From positions 1-9,927 of the forward strand of contig CAYLZW010000224.1 in NCBI GenBank assembly GCA_964388085.1: a DNA stretch of 9,927 nt. Reading direction: 5' to 3'. The notes below the pieces were generated by a model that was given only the letters and a program-made list of their open reading frames with translations, was not told the origin of the DNA and did no database searches. The position numbers and the translations under genes are program-made. This stretch comes from CAYLZW01 sp964388085. Lineage in GTDB: Bacteria; Myxococcota; UBA727; CAYLZW01. Position 1 is the first letter of the stretch; each line of letters opens with the position of its first letter. Positions 1-6,331 of this stretch are shown here, one piece after another.

Positions 1-670
1 GGGAGCGCTGCCACGCGCGCACGCTCGGCAGCCCTTCGGTCTGCGGTCGATCGCGTAGGCCGAGATAGAGCGCGAGCGCGGCGCCCGCGCAGAGGACGCC
101 CGGCGCCCAGAAGGCGGTGCGCCAGACGGTGGCGGCGACGAGGGCGGCGGTGCCCGCGAAGGTGAGCCCCTCGCCGATGGCGTGCGCGGCGCTCCAGATG
201 CCGTAGGCGGTGCCGCGCTCGCGAGCCGAGAACCAATGCGTGAGGCTGACGACGCTGGCGGGGGCGAGGAAGCCCTGAAACCAGCCGTTCACGCCCCACA
301 GCACGACGGCGAAGAGGGCCATGGAGTTGAAGCCGAACAGCAGGTTCACGACGGCGCTGATGAGCAGGCCGAGCGGGATGAAGCGGCGCACGTTCGTGTG
401 GTCCGCGAGAAAGCCGTTGAACAGCTTGCCGAAGCCGTAGCCCCAGAAGAACGCCGAACCGATCCAGCCGAGCTCGGTGGCGTCGAACACGCCGCCGTCG
501 ATGAGGGGCTTTTTGACGACGCTGAGGCCGAGCCGGCAGGTGTACGCGAGCCCGTAGCCGAGCGTGAGCGAGACGAGGACCTGCAGGCGCAGCTTCTTGA
601 AGCGGCGGTCGATCTCGGCGCGGTCCGTCAGGCGAGGGGCATCAGGGCCAGGGGCGAGCCAAGAGAACAA
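1..670 (-). CDS. MFS transporter, organophosphate:phosphate antiporter (GlpT/UhpC-like), N-terminal half, truncated by window edge
   Basis: Inner-membrane transporter or transporter-like sensor of the GlpT/UhpT/UhpC/PgtP group, which exchanges phosphorylated three- or six-carbon compounds for phosphate. The 223 visible residues are about half of the usual 440-460. The start matches the family (MFSWLAPGP..., then EIDRRFKKLR near residues 19-28). Helix 1 carries R46 and helix 2 carries K82, matching GlpT R45 and K80. The MFS loop motif GFLADHTNVRR lies at 86-96. The family signature NGWFQG...HWFSARERG...WSAAH spans about 128-163, with H163 at the place of GlpT H165. RDRPQTEGLP at 206-215 leads into the central loop. 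I chose a TTG start because GGAGG lies 5 nt upstream and the resulting N-terminus fits the family; an in-frame GTG two codons upstream would overlap that site. The second substrate arginine (GlpT R269) is outside the window, so substrate and transporter-versus-sensor role are undecided. Confidence 0.9.
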   Translation of the reverse strand, partial: MFSWLAPGPDAPRLTDRAEIDRRFKKLRLQVLVSLTLGYGLAYTCRLGLSVVKKPLIDGGVFDATELGWIGSAFFWGYGFGKLFNGFLADHTNVRRFIPLGLLISAVVNLLFGFNSMALFAVVLWGVNGWFQGFLAPASVVSLTHWFSARERGTAYGIWSAAHAIGEGLTFAGTAALVAATVWRTAFWAPGVLCAGAALALYLGLRDRPQTEGLPSVRAWQRS

Positions 671-675
671 CGGCA

Positions 676-680
676 CCTCC
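676..680 (-). promoter_or_regulatory. Shine-Dalgarno GGAGG fixing the TTG start of the MFS transporter
   Basis: Reading the minus strand, GGAGG is followed by five bases and then TTG. The GTG two codons upstream overlaps this motif and so is unlikely to be the start. Confidence 0.6.
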
Positions 681-688
681 GGCGCTCC

Positions 689-770
689 CTGGTACTGGAC
701 GGAGCCGGCACAGAGAACCCCCTTGCCTCGGAGGCGGCGTCGGCTTCGTACGACGCAACGCGCCACGAGC
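689..770 (+). repeat. Dispersed direct repeat, copy A (upstream of the sirtuin gene)
   Basis: This stretch is related to 1635-1740 in the same orientation. Two blocks are strongly conserved. Positions 713-730 equal 1660-1677 over 18 identical bases. Positions 744-770 match 1714-1740 with one mismatch in 27, ending in the shared CGACGCAACGCGCCACGAGC. Copy A lacks about 23 bases that separate the blocks in copy B. An 11-bp dyad, GCCTCGGAGGC (725-735), sits at the end of the first block and is also largely symmetric in copy B. No open frame is shared by the two copies. It lies between the divergent MFS and sirtuin genes, 43 bp or more from the TTG start. Its function is unknown. Confidence 0.75.
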
Positions 771-933
771 TCGTCAGCCGAGCCCGTTATCCTGCGCGTC
801 CGGGATGGTCGTCACGGCCGTCGCTGCGCAGCTGCACGTCGATGTGCCGACGTCGCGGCATTGCGGCGCCGCGGCGTTGCATGATCCTTCAGCACAACGC
901 CCGCACCCGCACCAACCGCACGAGCCAACCCAA

Positions 934-1623
934 ATGAAAGCCACCGCCTTCCAGCGCGTCGTCTTCTTCACAGGAGCCGGAATCTCCGCCGAGAGCGGAG
1001 TCCCCACATACCGAGGAGCCGGCGGCCTCTGGCACGAGTACCGCCCGGAAGAATACGCCTGCCAGGAAGCGTTCGAGAGAGACCCCGAAAAGGTCTGGGA
1101 CTTCCACGACCAGCGCCGCGAGCGCACCGCCGCCTGCAGCCCGAACGCGGGACACGAAGCCATCGCCCGCTTCGAGCGAGCGCGCCCGTCGACGACGGTG
1201 GTCACCCAGAACATTGACGGCCTGCACGCGAAGGCAGGCTCGAGAGCGGTGCACGAGCTCCACGGCAGCATGTGGCGACTCCGCTGCGAGGGTTGCGGAA
1301 TCGAGCGAGAGAACCGCGACGTCCCCCTCGTCCCCCGCACTTGCGCGTGCGGCGCGTATTGGCGCCCCGGCATCGTCTGGTTCGGCGACATGCTCCCCAT
1401 GGACACCGTGCGAGCGGCGACGGAGGCCATCGAGCGCTGTGACCTCCTCGTGAGCGTGGGGACGAGCGCGTCGGTCTACCCGGCCGCACAGCTCCCGCTG
1501 CTCGCGAAGCAGGCCGGGGCCACCCTCGTCGAGGTGAACCCCGAGGAGACGCCGCTCTCCCGGCTCTACGACGTGTGCTTGCGAGAGCTCGCGTCCCGGG
1601 CGCTGCCGGCGCTGCTGGCTTGA
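934..1623 (+). CDS. cobB: NAD-dependent protein deacylase, sirtuin (CobB/SIRT5-like)
   Basis: Sirtuins remove acetyl or longer acyl groups from lysines using NAD+, giving O-acyl-ADP-ribose and nicotinamide. At 229 aa this is the usual size of a compact bacterial sirtuin. Visible motifs are GAGISAESGVPTYRG (14-28, NAD binding), TQNIDGLH (91-98), catalytic H110 in ELHGSMW, zinc cysteines C118/C121 and C137/C139, RPGIVWFGD (144-152), GTSASVYPAA near 190 and VNPEE in the C-terminal part. The Y-x-x-R acyl-recognition pair of desuccinylase-type sirtuins appears as H58-x-x-R61: the arginine is kept and the tyrosine is replaced. The ATG at 934 begins directly before the first beta strand (MKATAFQRVVFFTGAG). 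An upstream in-frame GTG at 805 would add a low-complexity leader with no homologous look. No clear Shine-Dalgarno precedes 934. The gene stands alone, divergent from the transporter, with related repeats on both sides. Confidence 0.93.
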   Translation: MKATAFQRVVFFTGAGISAESGVPTYRGAGGLWHEYRPEEYACQEAFERDPEKVWDFHDQRRERTAACSPNAGHEAIARFERARPSTTVVTQNIDGLHAKAGSRAVHELHGSMWRLRCEGCGIERENRDVPLVPRTCACGAYWRPGIVWFGDMLPMDTVRAATEAIERCDLLVSVGTSASVYPAAQLPLLAKQAGATLVEVNPEETPLSRLYDVCLRELASRALPALLA

Positions 1624-1634
1624 CGAGCGTGTCG

Positions 1635-1740
1635 CTGACTGCTGGACCGGGCCGGCGCCGAGAACCCCCTTGCCTCGAAGGCGGCATGCGGCGAACTGAC
1701 GTTCCGTCTTGAGCTTCGTCCGACGCAACGCGCCACGAGC
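1635..1740 (+). repeat. Dispersed direct repeat, copy B (between the sirtuin and pseudo-receiver genes)
   Basis: Longer partner of the copy at 689-770. It begins 12 bp after the sirtuin stop and ends 96 bp before the next start. It holds the same two conserved blocks (1660-1677 and 1714-1740), with extra sequence between them, roughly 1690-1713. The dyad equivalent is GCCTCGAAGGC at 1672-1682, where the outer four base pairs are preserved. Both copies lie upstream of and in the same sense as a plus-strand gene, so a regulatory role is possible. A non-coding genomic repeat family is equally possible. Confidence 0.75.
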
Positions 1741-1836
1741 CCCCGACCCCGAGCGAGCTGGTTTGATTCATCCGCATCCCGAACGCGTGCTCTCGGCAGC
1801 TCCCCTCCGGCGGCGCTCGCGGCGCGGGGGGCCTGC

Positions 1837-3225
1837 ATGACGCTCGCCGTGCTGCTCGTCGACGAGGACGACCGTCGCCGACGCGAGGTCTACGCCGAGC
1901 TCAGCGCGCGGCGGGTGCCGGTCCTCGAGGAGACGGACGCCTTCGACGCCATGGCGACGCTCGGGCGTGTGGAGCTCGGCGCGCTCGTGCTCGGCAAGGA
2001 CCGCCGCCGCCACGCGCTGCGCGGGCTCTGCCATCTCGCGCGACGACGTTACCCGACCATCCGGCTCGTCGTGCTTGCGTCCGCGGCGGTGGAGCCGCAC
2101 ACCGTCCGCGCCACCCTTGGGCTGCCCGTCGACGTGCTCGACGCGGACGGGCCGCCGGGGGGCATCGCCGCGCAGGTGCTCTCGCTGATGGCGCGTCCCC
2201 TCGATCCCTTCGCCGAGCAGCCAACGACGGAGGAGGTCGACCGCGCCATCGCGGACGCGTTCGCCGAGGCCGCGCAAGAGCGCAGCGCACACGACGCGGC
2301 GGAAGCGGAAGCGCCGCGCTCGGAGGCGCCTGCTCTCGTCGCCTCCGAGCACCCCTCGCCCCGCGTCTCAAATGAGCCGCCGCTCGAGCCGCGGCTCGAG
2401 GGCGTGCTCGACGAGAGGTCCGGCGCTGTCTTGCTGATGGAGATCTTCTCGCGCGCGCTGACGGGCCGCCTCGAGGTCGCCGGCGTCACGGGCACGGGCA
2501 CGCTGTACTTCTATCGAGGCGAGCCGGTCGCGGCGGACCACGCAGGCGGTGACGCCGGCCTGCTCGCCGAGCTCGAGGAGCGCGATCTCGTCCCCGACGG
2601 CCTCGACATCCGCTTCGTGCCCGAGGGAGAGCTGCTCGCGACCCTCGTCGCGGCCGGCAACGTTAGCGGCGAGGCCATGCACCGCTTCGTGGGCACCTTC
2701 GTCAAGAAGCGGCTGCACGAGCTCGTGCTGCAGCGCGAGGGCAGCTATCGCTTCCTCGACGACCGGCGCTTTCTCGACAACGCGCCGCTGGTGCGCGTGA
2801 ACCCTTTCGGCGCGGTGCCGGAGCTGGGCGCGCCCGAGCGGCCGGGTGCGTCCGGTCCGCCTACGCCGTGCGCGCCGGGCGACGAGAGCGCGAGCCCCAC
2901 AGACGACGAGGACGCCGCGCTGCGGGAAGAGATCCTGAACCTCTATATGCGCCTCAAGCCCGTCAGCCACCCGCGGCAGGTGCTCGGCCTGCCGGTGTGG
3001 GCGGACAAGGCCGACGTCGACGCCGCCTACCAAAGACGCATGCAGGAGCTCGACCCGAGGCGCGTCCCCGACGGTCCCTCGCGCGAGATGCTGGTGGCGC
3101 GCATCGAGGAGCTGCGGGCCAAGGTCATTCGCGCCATGGAGACGATTCAGTTCCAGCAAGGCGCGCGCGCGGGCTCGCCGCTGCCTTCTCTCCAGCGATC
3201 CAGTGACGACAGCAACCCCTTCTGA
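1837..3225 (+). CDS. Pseudo-receiver / DUF4388 (PATAN-type) / degenerate J-like domain protein
   Basis: A 462-aa soluble protein with three modules. Residues 3-118 have a response-regulator receiver fold pattern (AVLLVDEDD, then strand GALVLG and strand RLVVLAS). The phosphoacceptor aspartate expected after ALVL is G53, and the conserved lysine is not seen, so this looks like a non-phosphorylated receiver. A charged linker rich in Ala, Glu and Pro spans about 125-185. Residues 187-310 resemble the DUF4388/PATAN domain common in myxobacterial signalling proteins: LEGVL, TGRLEVAG, GTLYFYRGEPVAAD, later RLHELVLQREGSYRF. Residues 362-440 resemble the J-like tail often found with DUF4388 (LYMRLKPVSHPRQVLGLP, then DAAYQRRMQELDPRR). 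The HPD tripeptide needed to stimulate Hsp70 is absent. GGGGGG five bases upstream may act as the ribosome site. The likely role is a protein-interaction adaptor in signalling; no partner is identifiable. Confidence 0.85.
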   Translation: MTLAVLLVDEDDRRRREVYAELSARRVPVLEETDAFDAMATLGRVELGALVLGKDRRRHALRGLCHLARRRYPTIRLVVLASAAVEPHTVRATLGLPVDVLDADGPPGGIAAQVLSLMARPLDPFAEQPTTEEVDRAIADAFAEAAQERSAHDAAEAEAPRSEAPALVASEHPSPRVSNEPPLEPRLEGVLDERSGAVLLMEIFSRALTGRLEVAGVTGTGTLYFYRGEPVAADHAGGDAGLLAELEERDLVPDGLDIRFVPEGELLATLVAAGNVSGEAMHRFVGTFVKKRLHELVLQREGSYRFLDDRRFLDNAPLVRVNPFGAVPELGAPERPGASGPPTPCAPGDESASPTDDEDAALREEILNLYMRLKPVSHPRQVLGLPVWADKADVDAAYQRRMQELDPRRVPDGPSREMLVARIEELRAKVIRAMETIQFQQGARAGSPLPSLQRSSDDSNPF

Positions 3226-3246
3226 GGTCAGGGGCCGCGTCCGGCG

Positions 3247-4002
3247 TCACGCCACCGACGGTATACGCGCTCGCTCTTGCCGCGGACGCCCGTGCGCCGC
3301 GGGGTGCTTCTTCGGCGCCGGCAGCTTGTAGCGCTCGAGGGCGATGGACGTTGGCAGCGCCGGCAGCACCTGCAGACTGCGCTGAGGCCTCGCGGGGCTC
3401 GCGCGCCGCTGCCCCGACGACACGGCGGCGTTCGGCGCCAGCACCCTCCGCCTCGCTCGCCGCGGCGGGACGAGGAACGCGATGGCGACGAAGGCCAACG
3501 CCAACGCGAACGCGCCCGCGGCCAACGCCGCCGTACGAACGAGCCCGCGGCGCACGACGCCGAGCCGCCCCTTCACATCGTCAATAAGCCGCAAATTGAC
3601 GGAGGCACCCGAGGACAGCTCAATCTCGTAATCGCCCGCGCCCGGCAAATGGAAGTCATAGGCCGAGAAGCCGGCCGTGCCCGCGCGGGAGAAGCGATAG
3701 GCCGCGGCGCTCCTCTTCACGTCGACGATGACGTCCGGCGCCAGCGCTCGCACACGCGCACGGACGGAGGTGAGCGCCCCGTTCGGCCCGAGCTCTTGCA
3801 GCAGCGTCCACGTCGACGCGCGCGCCGCCGTCACCCGGTAGCGGCCAGGCGCTTTCAGCGCGATCGCGTCCTCGACGAACCACAGACGATCCACGACGGC
3901 GGCGCCGCTCACGACCGCGACCGCGACGCCGAGCAAGAGCACGGCGACGGCGGCGGTCAGCCAGGCGGCGTTCGTTCGTCTCGCTTCGCGCGTGTCCGTC
4001 AT
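3247..4002 (-). CDS. Two-helix membrane protein of unknown function with extracytoplasmic beta-rich domain
   Basis: I do not recognise the family. The 251-aa product has a short charged N-terminus, a hydrophobic helix at about 12-36 (from NAAWLTAAVAVLLLG), and a region of about 115 residues with alternating hydrophobic strands (GRYRVTAA, DVIVDVK, YDFHLPGAGDYEIEL). A second helix at about 153-180 (LVRTAALAAGAFALALAF) is followed by an Arg-, Ala- and Pro-rich tail. The middle part resembles small beta-sandwich domains in which a strand ends in GxY. By topology it should lie outside the cytoplasm with both ends inside. I chose the ATG at 4002 because GGGGAG sits 7 nt upstream; a start 18 codons earlier would add a Pro/Arg-rich leader. 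It is convergent with the pseudo-receiver gene, with only 21 bp between the two stops, and has no close same-strand partner. Confidence 0.65.
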   Translation of the reverse strand: MTDTREARRTNAAWLTAAVAVLLLGVAVAVVSGAAVVDRLWFVEDAIALKAPGRYRVTAARASTWTLLQELGPNGALTSVRARVRALAPDVIVDVKRSAAAYRFSRAGTAGFSAYDFHLPGAGDYEIELSSGASVNLRLIDDVKGRLGVVRRGLVRTAALAAGAFALALAFVAIAFLVPPRRARRRVLAPNAAVSSGQRRASPARPQRSLQVLPALPTSIALERYKLPAPKKHPAAHGRPRQERARIPSVA

Positions 4003-4425
4003 TCGTGCGCTCCCCGGGCGCGCGGGCTCTCGATCGAGCGGCGCGGGGAACCTCACTGCAGCGTCAGTGCCAGGAGGATGTGAAGGAGCGAGTGGGGCTC
4101 GACGACGACCCGTGGGAGATGCACCTACAACGGCGCCATTCGGCGCTGCGCGCCCGCGCTCGCTAGGATCATCGCGTGGTTACGAAGCCCCCGTCCGGTT
4201 GCGCGGAGTGTTGGCGCCGCTGCCGCTGCGAAGAGGCGCGGCAGGCGCGACGATTGATGACGTCCGCCGGCGAGGCGTCGGGCGCTGTACCGGACGATTC
4301 GGGCGCTGCACCGGACACACAGGCGGACATCGAGCCCGAAGCGGAGGGGAGCGCTGCTCGCCGTGCGGCGCCTGGCTGTTGCGACACGCAATTGAGCGCG
4401 TTCTCGAGCGCTGCGGTTCGCGCGG
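4003..4425. other. Gap of about 420 bp between two minus-strand genes, no convincing gene
   Basis: This stretch separates the start of the membrane protein gene from the stop of the cytochrome gene. It contains AGGAGG at 4072-4077 and AAGGAG at 4083-4088 on the plus strand. A short frame follows from GTG 4080 or 4092 to the stop at 4166 (about 24-28 residues, containing LDDDPWEMHLQRRH). The spacing of both motifs to a start is too short to be persuasive. A second plus-strand frame begins at 4176 and is listed separately. Upstream signals for the membrane protein gene should also lie here, but I could not pick out a clear -35/-10 pair. Confidence 0.5.
4010..4015 (-). promoter_or_regulatory. 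Ribosome binding site GGGGAG deciding the start of the two-helix membrane protein
   Basis: On the minus strand GGGGAG is followed by seven bases and then ATG at 4002-4000. The next upstream candidate at 4056 would place this motif inside the coding sequence. Confidence 0.5.
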
Positions 4426-4475
4426 TCACTCCCCGCGCGTGCGGGGCCTCGGCTCGAGCTTCAGAACGACGCTGA
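4176..4475 (+). CDS. Doubtful small hypothetical protein
   Basis: A 99-residue frame from a GTG start with AGGA about seven bases upstream. The N-terminal part is rich in Cys and Arg (CAECWRRCRC at 9-18). The middle is acidic and low in complexity, with a seven-residue repeat SGAVPDD/SGAAPDT that matches a 21-bp DNA repeat (4278-4295 and 4299-4316). No known domain is visible. Against it: third-position GC is lower than in the clear genes, its last 50 bases run antisense over the 3' end of the cytochrome gene, and the tail looks random. It may be non-coding. Confidence 0.2.
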   Translation: MVTKPPSGCAECWRRCRCEEARQARRLMTSAGEASGAVPDDSGAAPDTQADIEPEAEGSAARRAAPGCCDTQLSAFSSAAVRAVTPRACGASARASERR

Positions 4476-5136
4476 CCGGAGCGTCCTCGACGGCGACGGT
4501 GCCCCACTGGAGGCCGCGCTCGGAGGCATCGCGTCGGTCGTCTTCGTTGGCGTCGAAGTAGCCGCGTACGGCGTAGGTGCCGCGCTTTACCCTGGGGAAG
4601 CGGATGACGCCTTGCTTGCCCGTCGCGTCGGGTGTGCACTCGGCCTCCTGCGCCTCACCGTCCTCGCCGAAGAGCGTCGCGCGCAGGACCCCCCGCTTCT
4701 CGAAGCTACGGATGAGGCGCACCAGCTCAGCGACGACGTCGGCCTTCTGTTTCAGGTCCGGGTTCGCCGGCATGATCGGGCTCTTGCCGATGGCGTGGCC
4801 GCCCCCGAGGATCACCTTCCGGATCTGCTCGTCGCTGGCGGCGCGCTGCCAGGCAGGGTCCGAGAGGTCGCGCGGACGTGGCTGCAAGGTCTTGCTCATG
4901 ATGCCGTCCGAGCGACCGCTCGCGCCGTGACAGAGCGCGCAACGTTGGCTCATCACGCTGAGCGCGGCTTCTTGCGCGGACGTTCGCGCGGCGGGCACCG
5001 GCGCCAACGGCCGCGCGGTCAGGCCCTTCACGTCGACGGTCACGACGACAGCCTCGACGATCGGCGGTCGGTCCTCGGACTCAGCGAGCGCGACGGATGC
5101 GAGCAGCAACGCGGGAAGAACGAAGGAGATGCGCAT
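4426..5136 (-). CDS. Exported mono-haem cytochrome c with C-terminal beta-sandwich-like domain
   Basis: A 236-aa electron-transfer protein expected in the periplasm. Residues 1-18 form a signal peptide (MRISFVLPALLLASVALA). The class I cytochrome c domain covers about 52-148: haem attachment motif C66-x-x-C69-H70, then RDLSDPAWQ, SDEQIRKVILGGG, and the likely axial methionine M122 in SPIMPANPDL. Residues 150-230 form a second region with GVIRFPRVKRGTYAVRGYFD and an acidic loop D195-x-N197-x-D199. This resembles DUF2141 or Cna-B-like beta-sandwich domains, which often bind calcium or carbohydrate surfaces; that comparison is by eye. The ATG at 5136 puts the signal peptide at the terminus. An in-frame GTG seven codons upstream is the alternative, and neither has a strong ribosome site. 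The redox partner is unknown, as no oxidase or dehydrogenase gene is nearby. Confidence 0.85.
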   Translation of the reverse strand: MRISFVLPALLLASVALAESEDRPPIVEAVVVTVDVKGLTARPLAPVPAARTSAQEAALSVMSQRCALCHGASGRSDGIMSKTLQPRPRDLSDPAWQRAASDEQIRKVILGGGHAIGKSPIMPANPDLKQKADVVAELVRLIRSFEKRGVLRATLFGEDGEAQEAECTPDATGKQGVIRFPRVKRGTYAVRGYFDANEDDRRDASERGLQWGTVAVEDAPVSVVLKLEPRPRTRGE

Positions 5137-5188
5137 AGCGGGCGATTCTATACTCACCCTCGTGCTCGTTCATCGCGTCATCCACCGG

Positions 5189-6331
5189 ATGGATCCGTAT
5201 GTCGCCAGCCGCGCGGCGGACGACGAGGGGCGGCGCATCCACGACGCTGATCCCGCGCGCCTGGCGTTCTTCGTCGAGCGGGAGGTGCTGCGCGACGACG
5301 GCACCTTCCCCTTCGGAGAGGGTTATCTGTACCGCCCGGAGCGCAAGAGACGTCGGGATGACGCATGGGCGCCCGGCGGAGGACGTCCCGGGCGCGCCTT
5401 CGTCGCCGGACACCGCGGCAGCAAACGGCAACAGCAGGACGCCTTCGCGGTGCTCCGCCTCGCCGTCAGCGGACATGACGTCGTCGCGCTGGTGGTCGCG
5501 GACGGCGTCAGCGAGTCGGGCGAGCGCGCGAAGAGCGCTGCCAATCAGGCCGTGCACTCGTTCTTGAAGCGCCTCCCGGCGGAGCTCTCGCCCGAGCTGC
5601 CCGCCGACGAGGAGCAGCGTCACGACAGCGTCGAGCGGGCGCTGACCCGGGCGGCCTACGCGTCGAACTTCGAGGTCGTGCGCCAGGTCCTGCTCGGGGA
5701 CGGTCAATACGACGCAAGCGATCGCGCAACGCTGCAGCAGCAGGCCGACGTCGATCTGCCGACCGGCCACCTCACGCACAGCACCATGACCACGCTTGCG
5801 CCTGAGCTCGCGCCCGTGGTGGACGCGCTCGCCGCCGACGACATCCACGCGCTGACGACCTTCGCCGTCGCGCTGTGTGTCGACGACGATCTCTATTGCT
5901 TCACGACGGGGGACGCCGTCATTGGCCTGTACCGGCCGTCCGAGCCCGCGGGCGAGCGCTTCTTGCATTTGACGCACCGCGACCAGGCCGTCGTCGAGCT
6001 CTTCCGGGAGGTGGAGCCGGATCTCGAGGAGCATGAGGAGACGTTCGAGAACATCATCACGGACAGCTTCGGCGGCTCGGCGGCGCTTACGGGCACGCTG
6101 CGGCGTTATGAGAAGCTGCTCGCCCCGGGTGATCGCCTGCTCGCGTGCTCCGACGGGCTCGGCTCACGCGGTGACGGCAGAGGGCTCGATCGACAGGGCT
6201 TCGAGCACGCGCTCGAGGGCATCTCTCGACGGCATAGTCCGGCTCGTGCGCTGGTCCGCGCGCAGCTCGCGGAGCTCGAGGCCGGGGAGTACCAGGACAA
6301 CATCGGGGTGGCGGTGCTGGTCGTGGTGTGA
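5189..6331 (+). CDS. PP2C-family protein serine/threonine phosphatase
   Basis: A 380-aa cytoplasmic metal-dependent phosphatase that would remove phosphate from Ser/Thr of proteins, counteracting Hanks-type kinases. Catalytic-domain motifs are GHRGSKRQQQDAF (74-86, D84), VVADGVSESGE (102-112, metal ligand D105), TTFAVALCVDDDLYCFTTGDA (223-243), LLACSDGLG (317-325, D322) and YQDN (368-371, metal-binding D370). The form of motif 2 fits the divergent PP2C_2 type better than classical DGMGGH phosphatases. The usual L-T-x-D-H stretch reads LTHRDQ. The first 70 residues are a charged extension of unknown function. The ATG at 5189 is chosen because an earlier in-frame ATG at 5129 overlaps the signal peptide codons of the divergent cytochrome gene; a GTG at 5162 is also possible. 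TATACT at 5149-5154 could be a -10 element, but no good -35 is seen. There is no kinase gene in the window. Confidence 0.9.
   Translation: MDPYVASRAADDEGRRIHDADPARLAFFVEREVLRDDGTFPFGEGYLYRPERKRRRDDAWAPGGGRPGRAFVAGHRGSKRQQQDAFAVLRLAVSGHDVVALVVADGVSESGERAKSAANQAVHSFLKRLPAELSPELPADEEQRHDSVERALTRAAYASNFEVVRQVLLGDGQYDASDRATLQQQADVDLPTGHLTHSTMTTLAPELAPVVDALAADDIHALTTFAVALCVDDDLYCFTTGDAVIGLYRPSEPAGERFLHLTHRDQAVVELFREVEPDLEEHEETFENIITDSFGGSAALTGTLRRYEKLLAPGDRLLACSDGLGSRGDGRGLDRQGFEHALEGISRRHSPARALVRAQLAELEAGEYQDNIGVAVLVVV

Noticed and set aside
823..872. Palindromes GCTGCGCAGC (823-832) and GCGGCGCCGC (863-872) upstream of the sirtuin gene
   Set aside because: Ten-base palindromes made of G and C are expected by chance at this base composition, and the two are unrelated to each other.
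182..937. Plus-strand frame of 251 codons opposite the MFS transporter
   Set aside because: Acidic, low-complexity translation antisense to a clear transporter sequence.
3243..3253. Short hairpin GGCG-TCA-CGCC between convergent genes as a terminator
   Set aside because: The stem is only four pairs, overlaps a stop codon and has no T-run.
5149..5154. TATACT as a strong promoter for the phosphatase gene
   Set aside because: The -10 match is good, but no -35 lies at a 16-18 bp distance, and the consensus for this lineage is uncertain; mentioned only in the gene entry.
5081..6034. Open minus-strand frame of 317 codons opposite the phosphatase gene
   Set aside because: Antisense to clear PP2C motifs and overlapping the start of the cytochrome gene; product shows no known motif.
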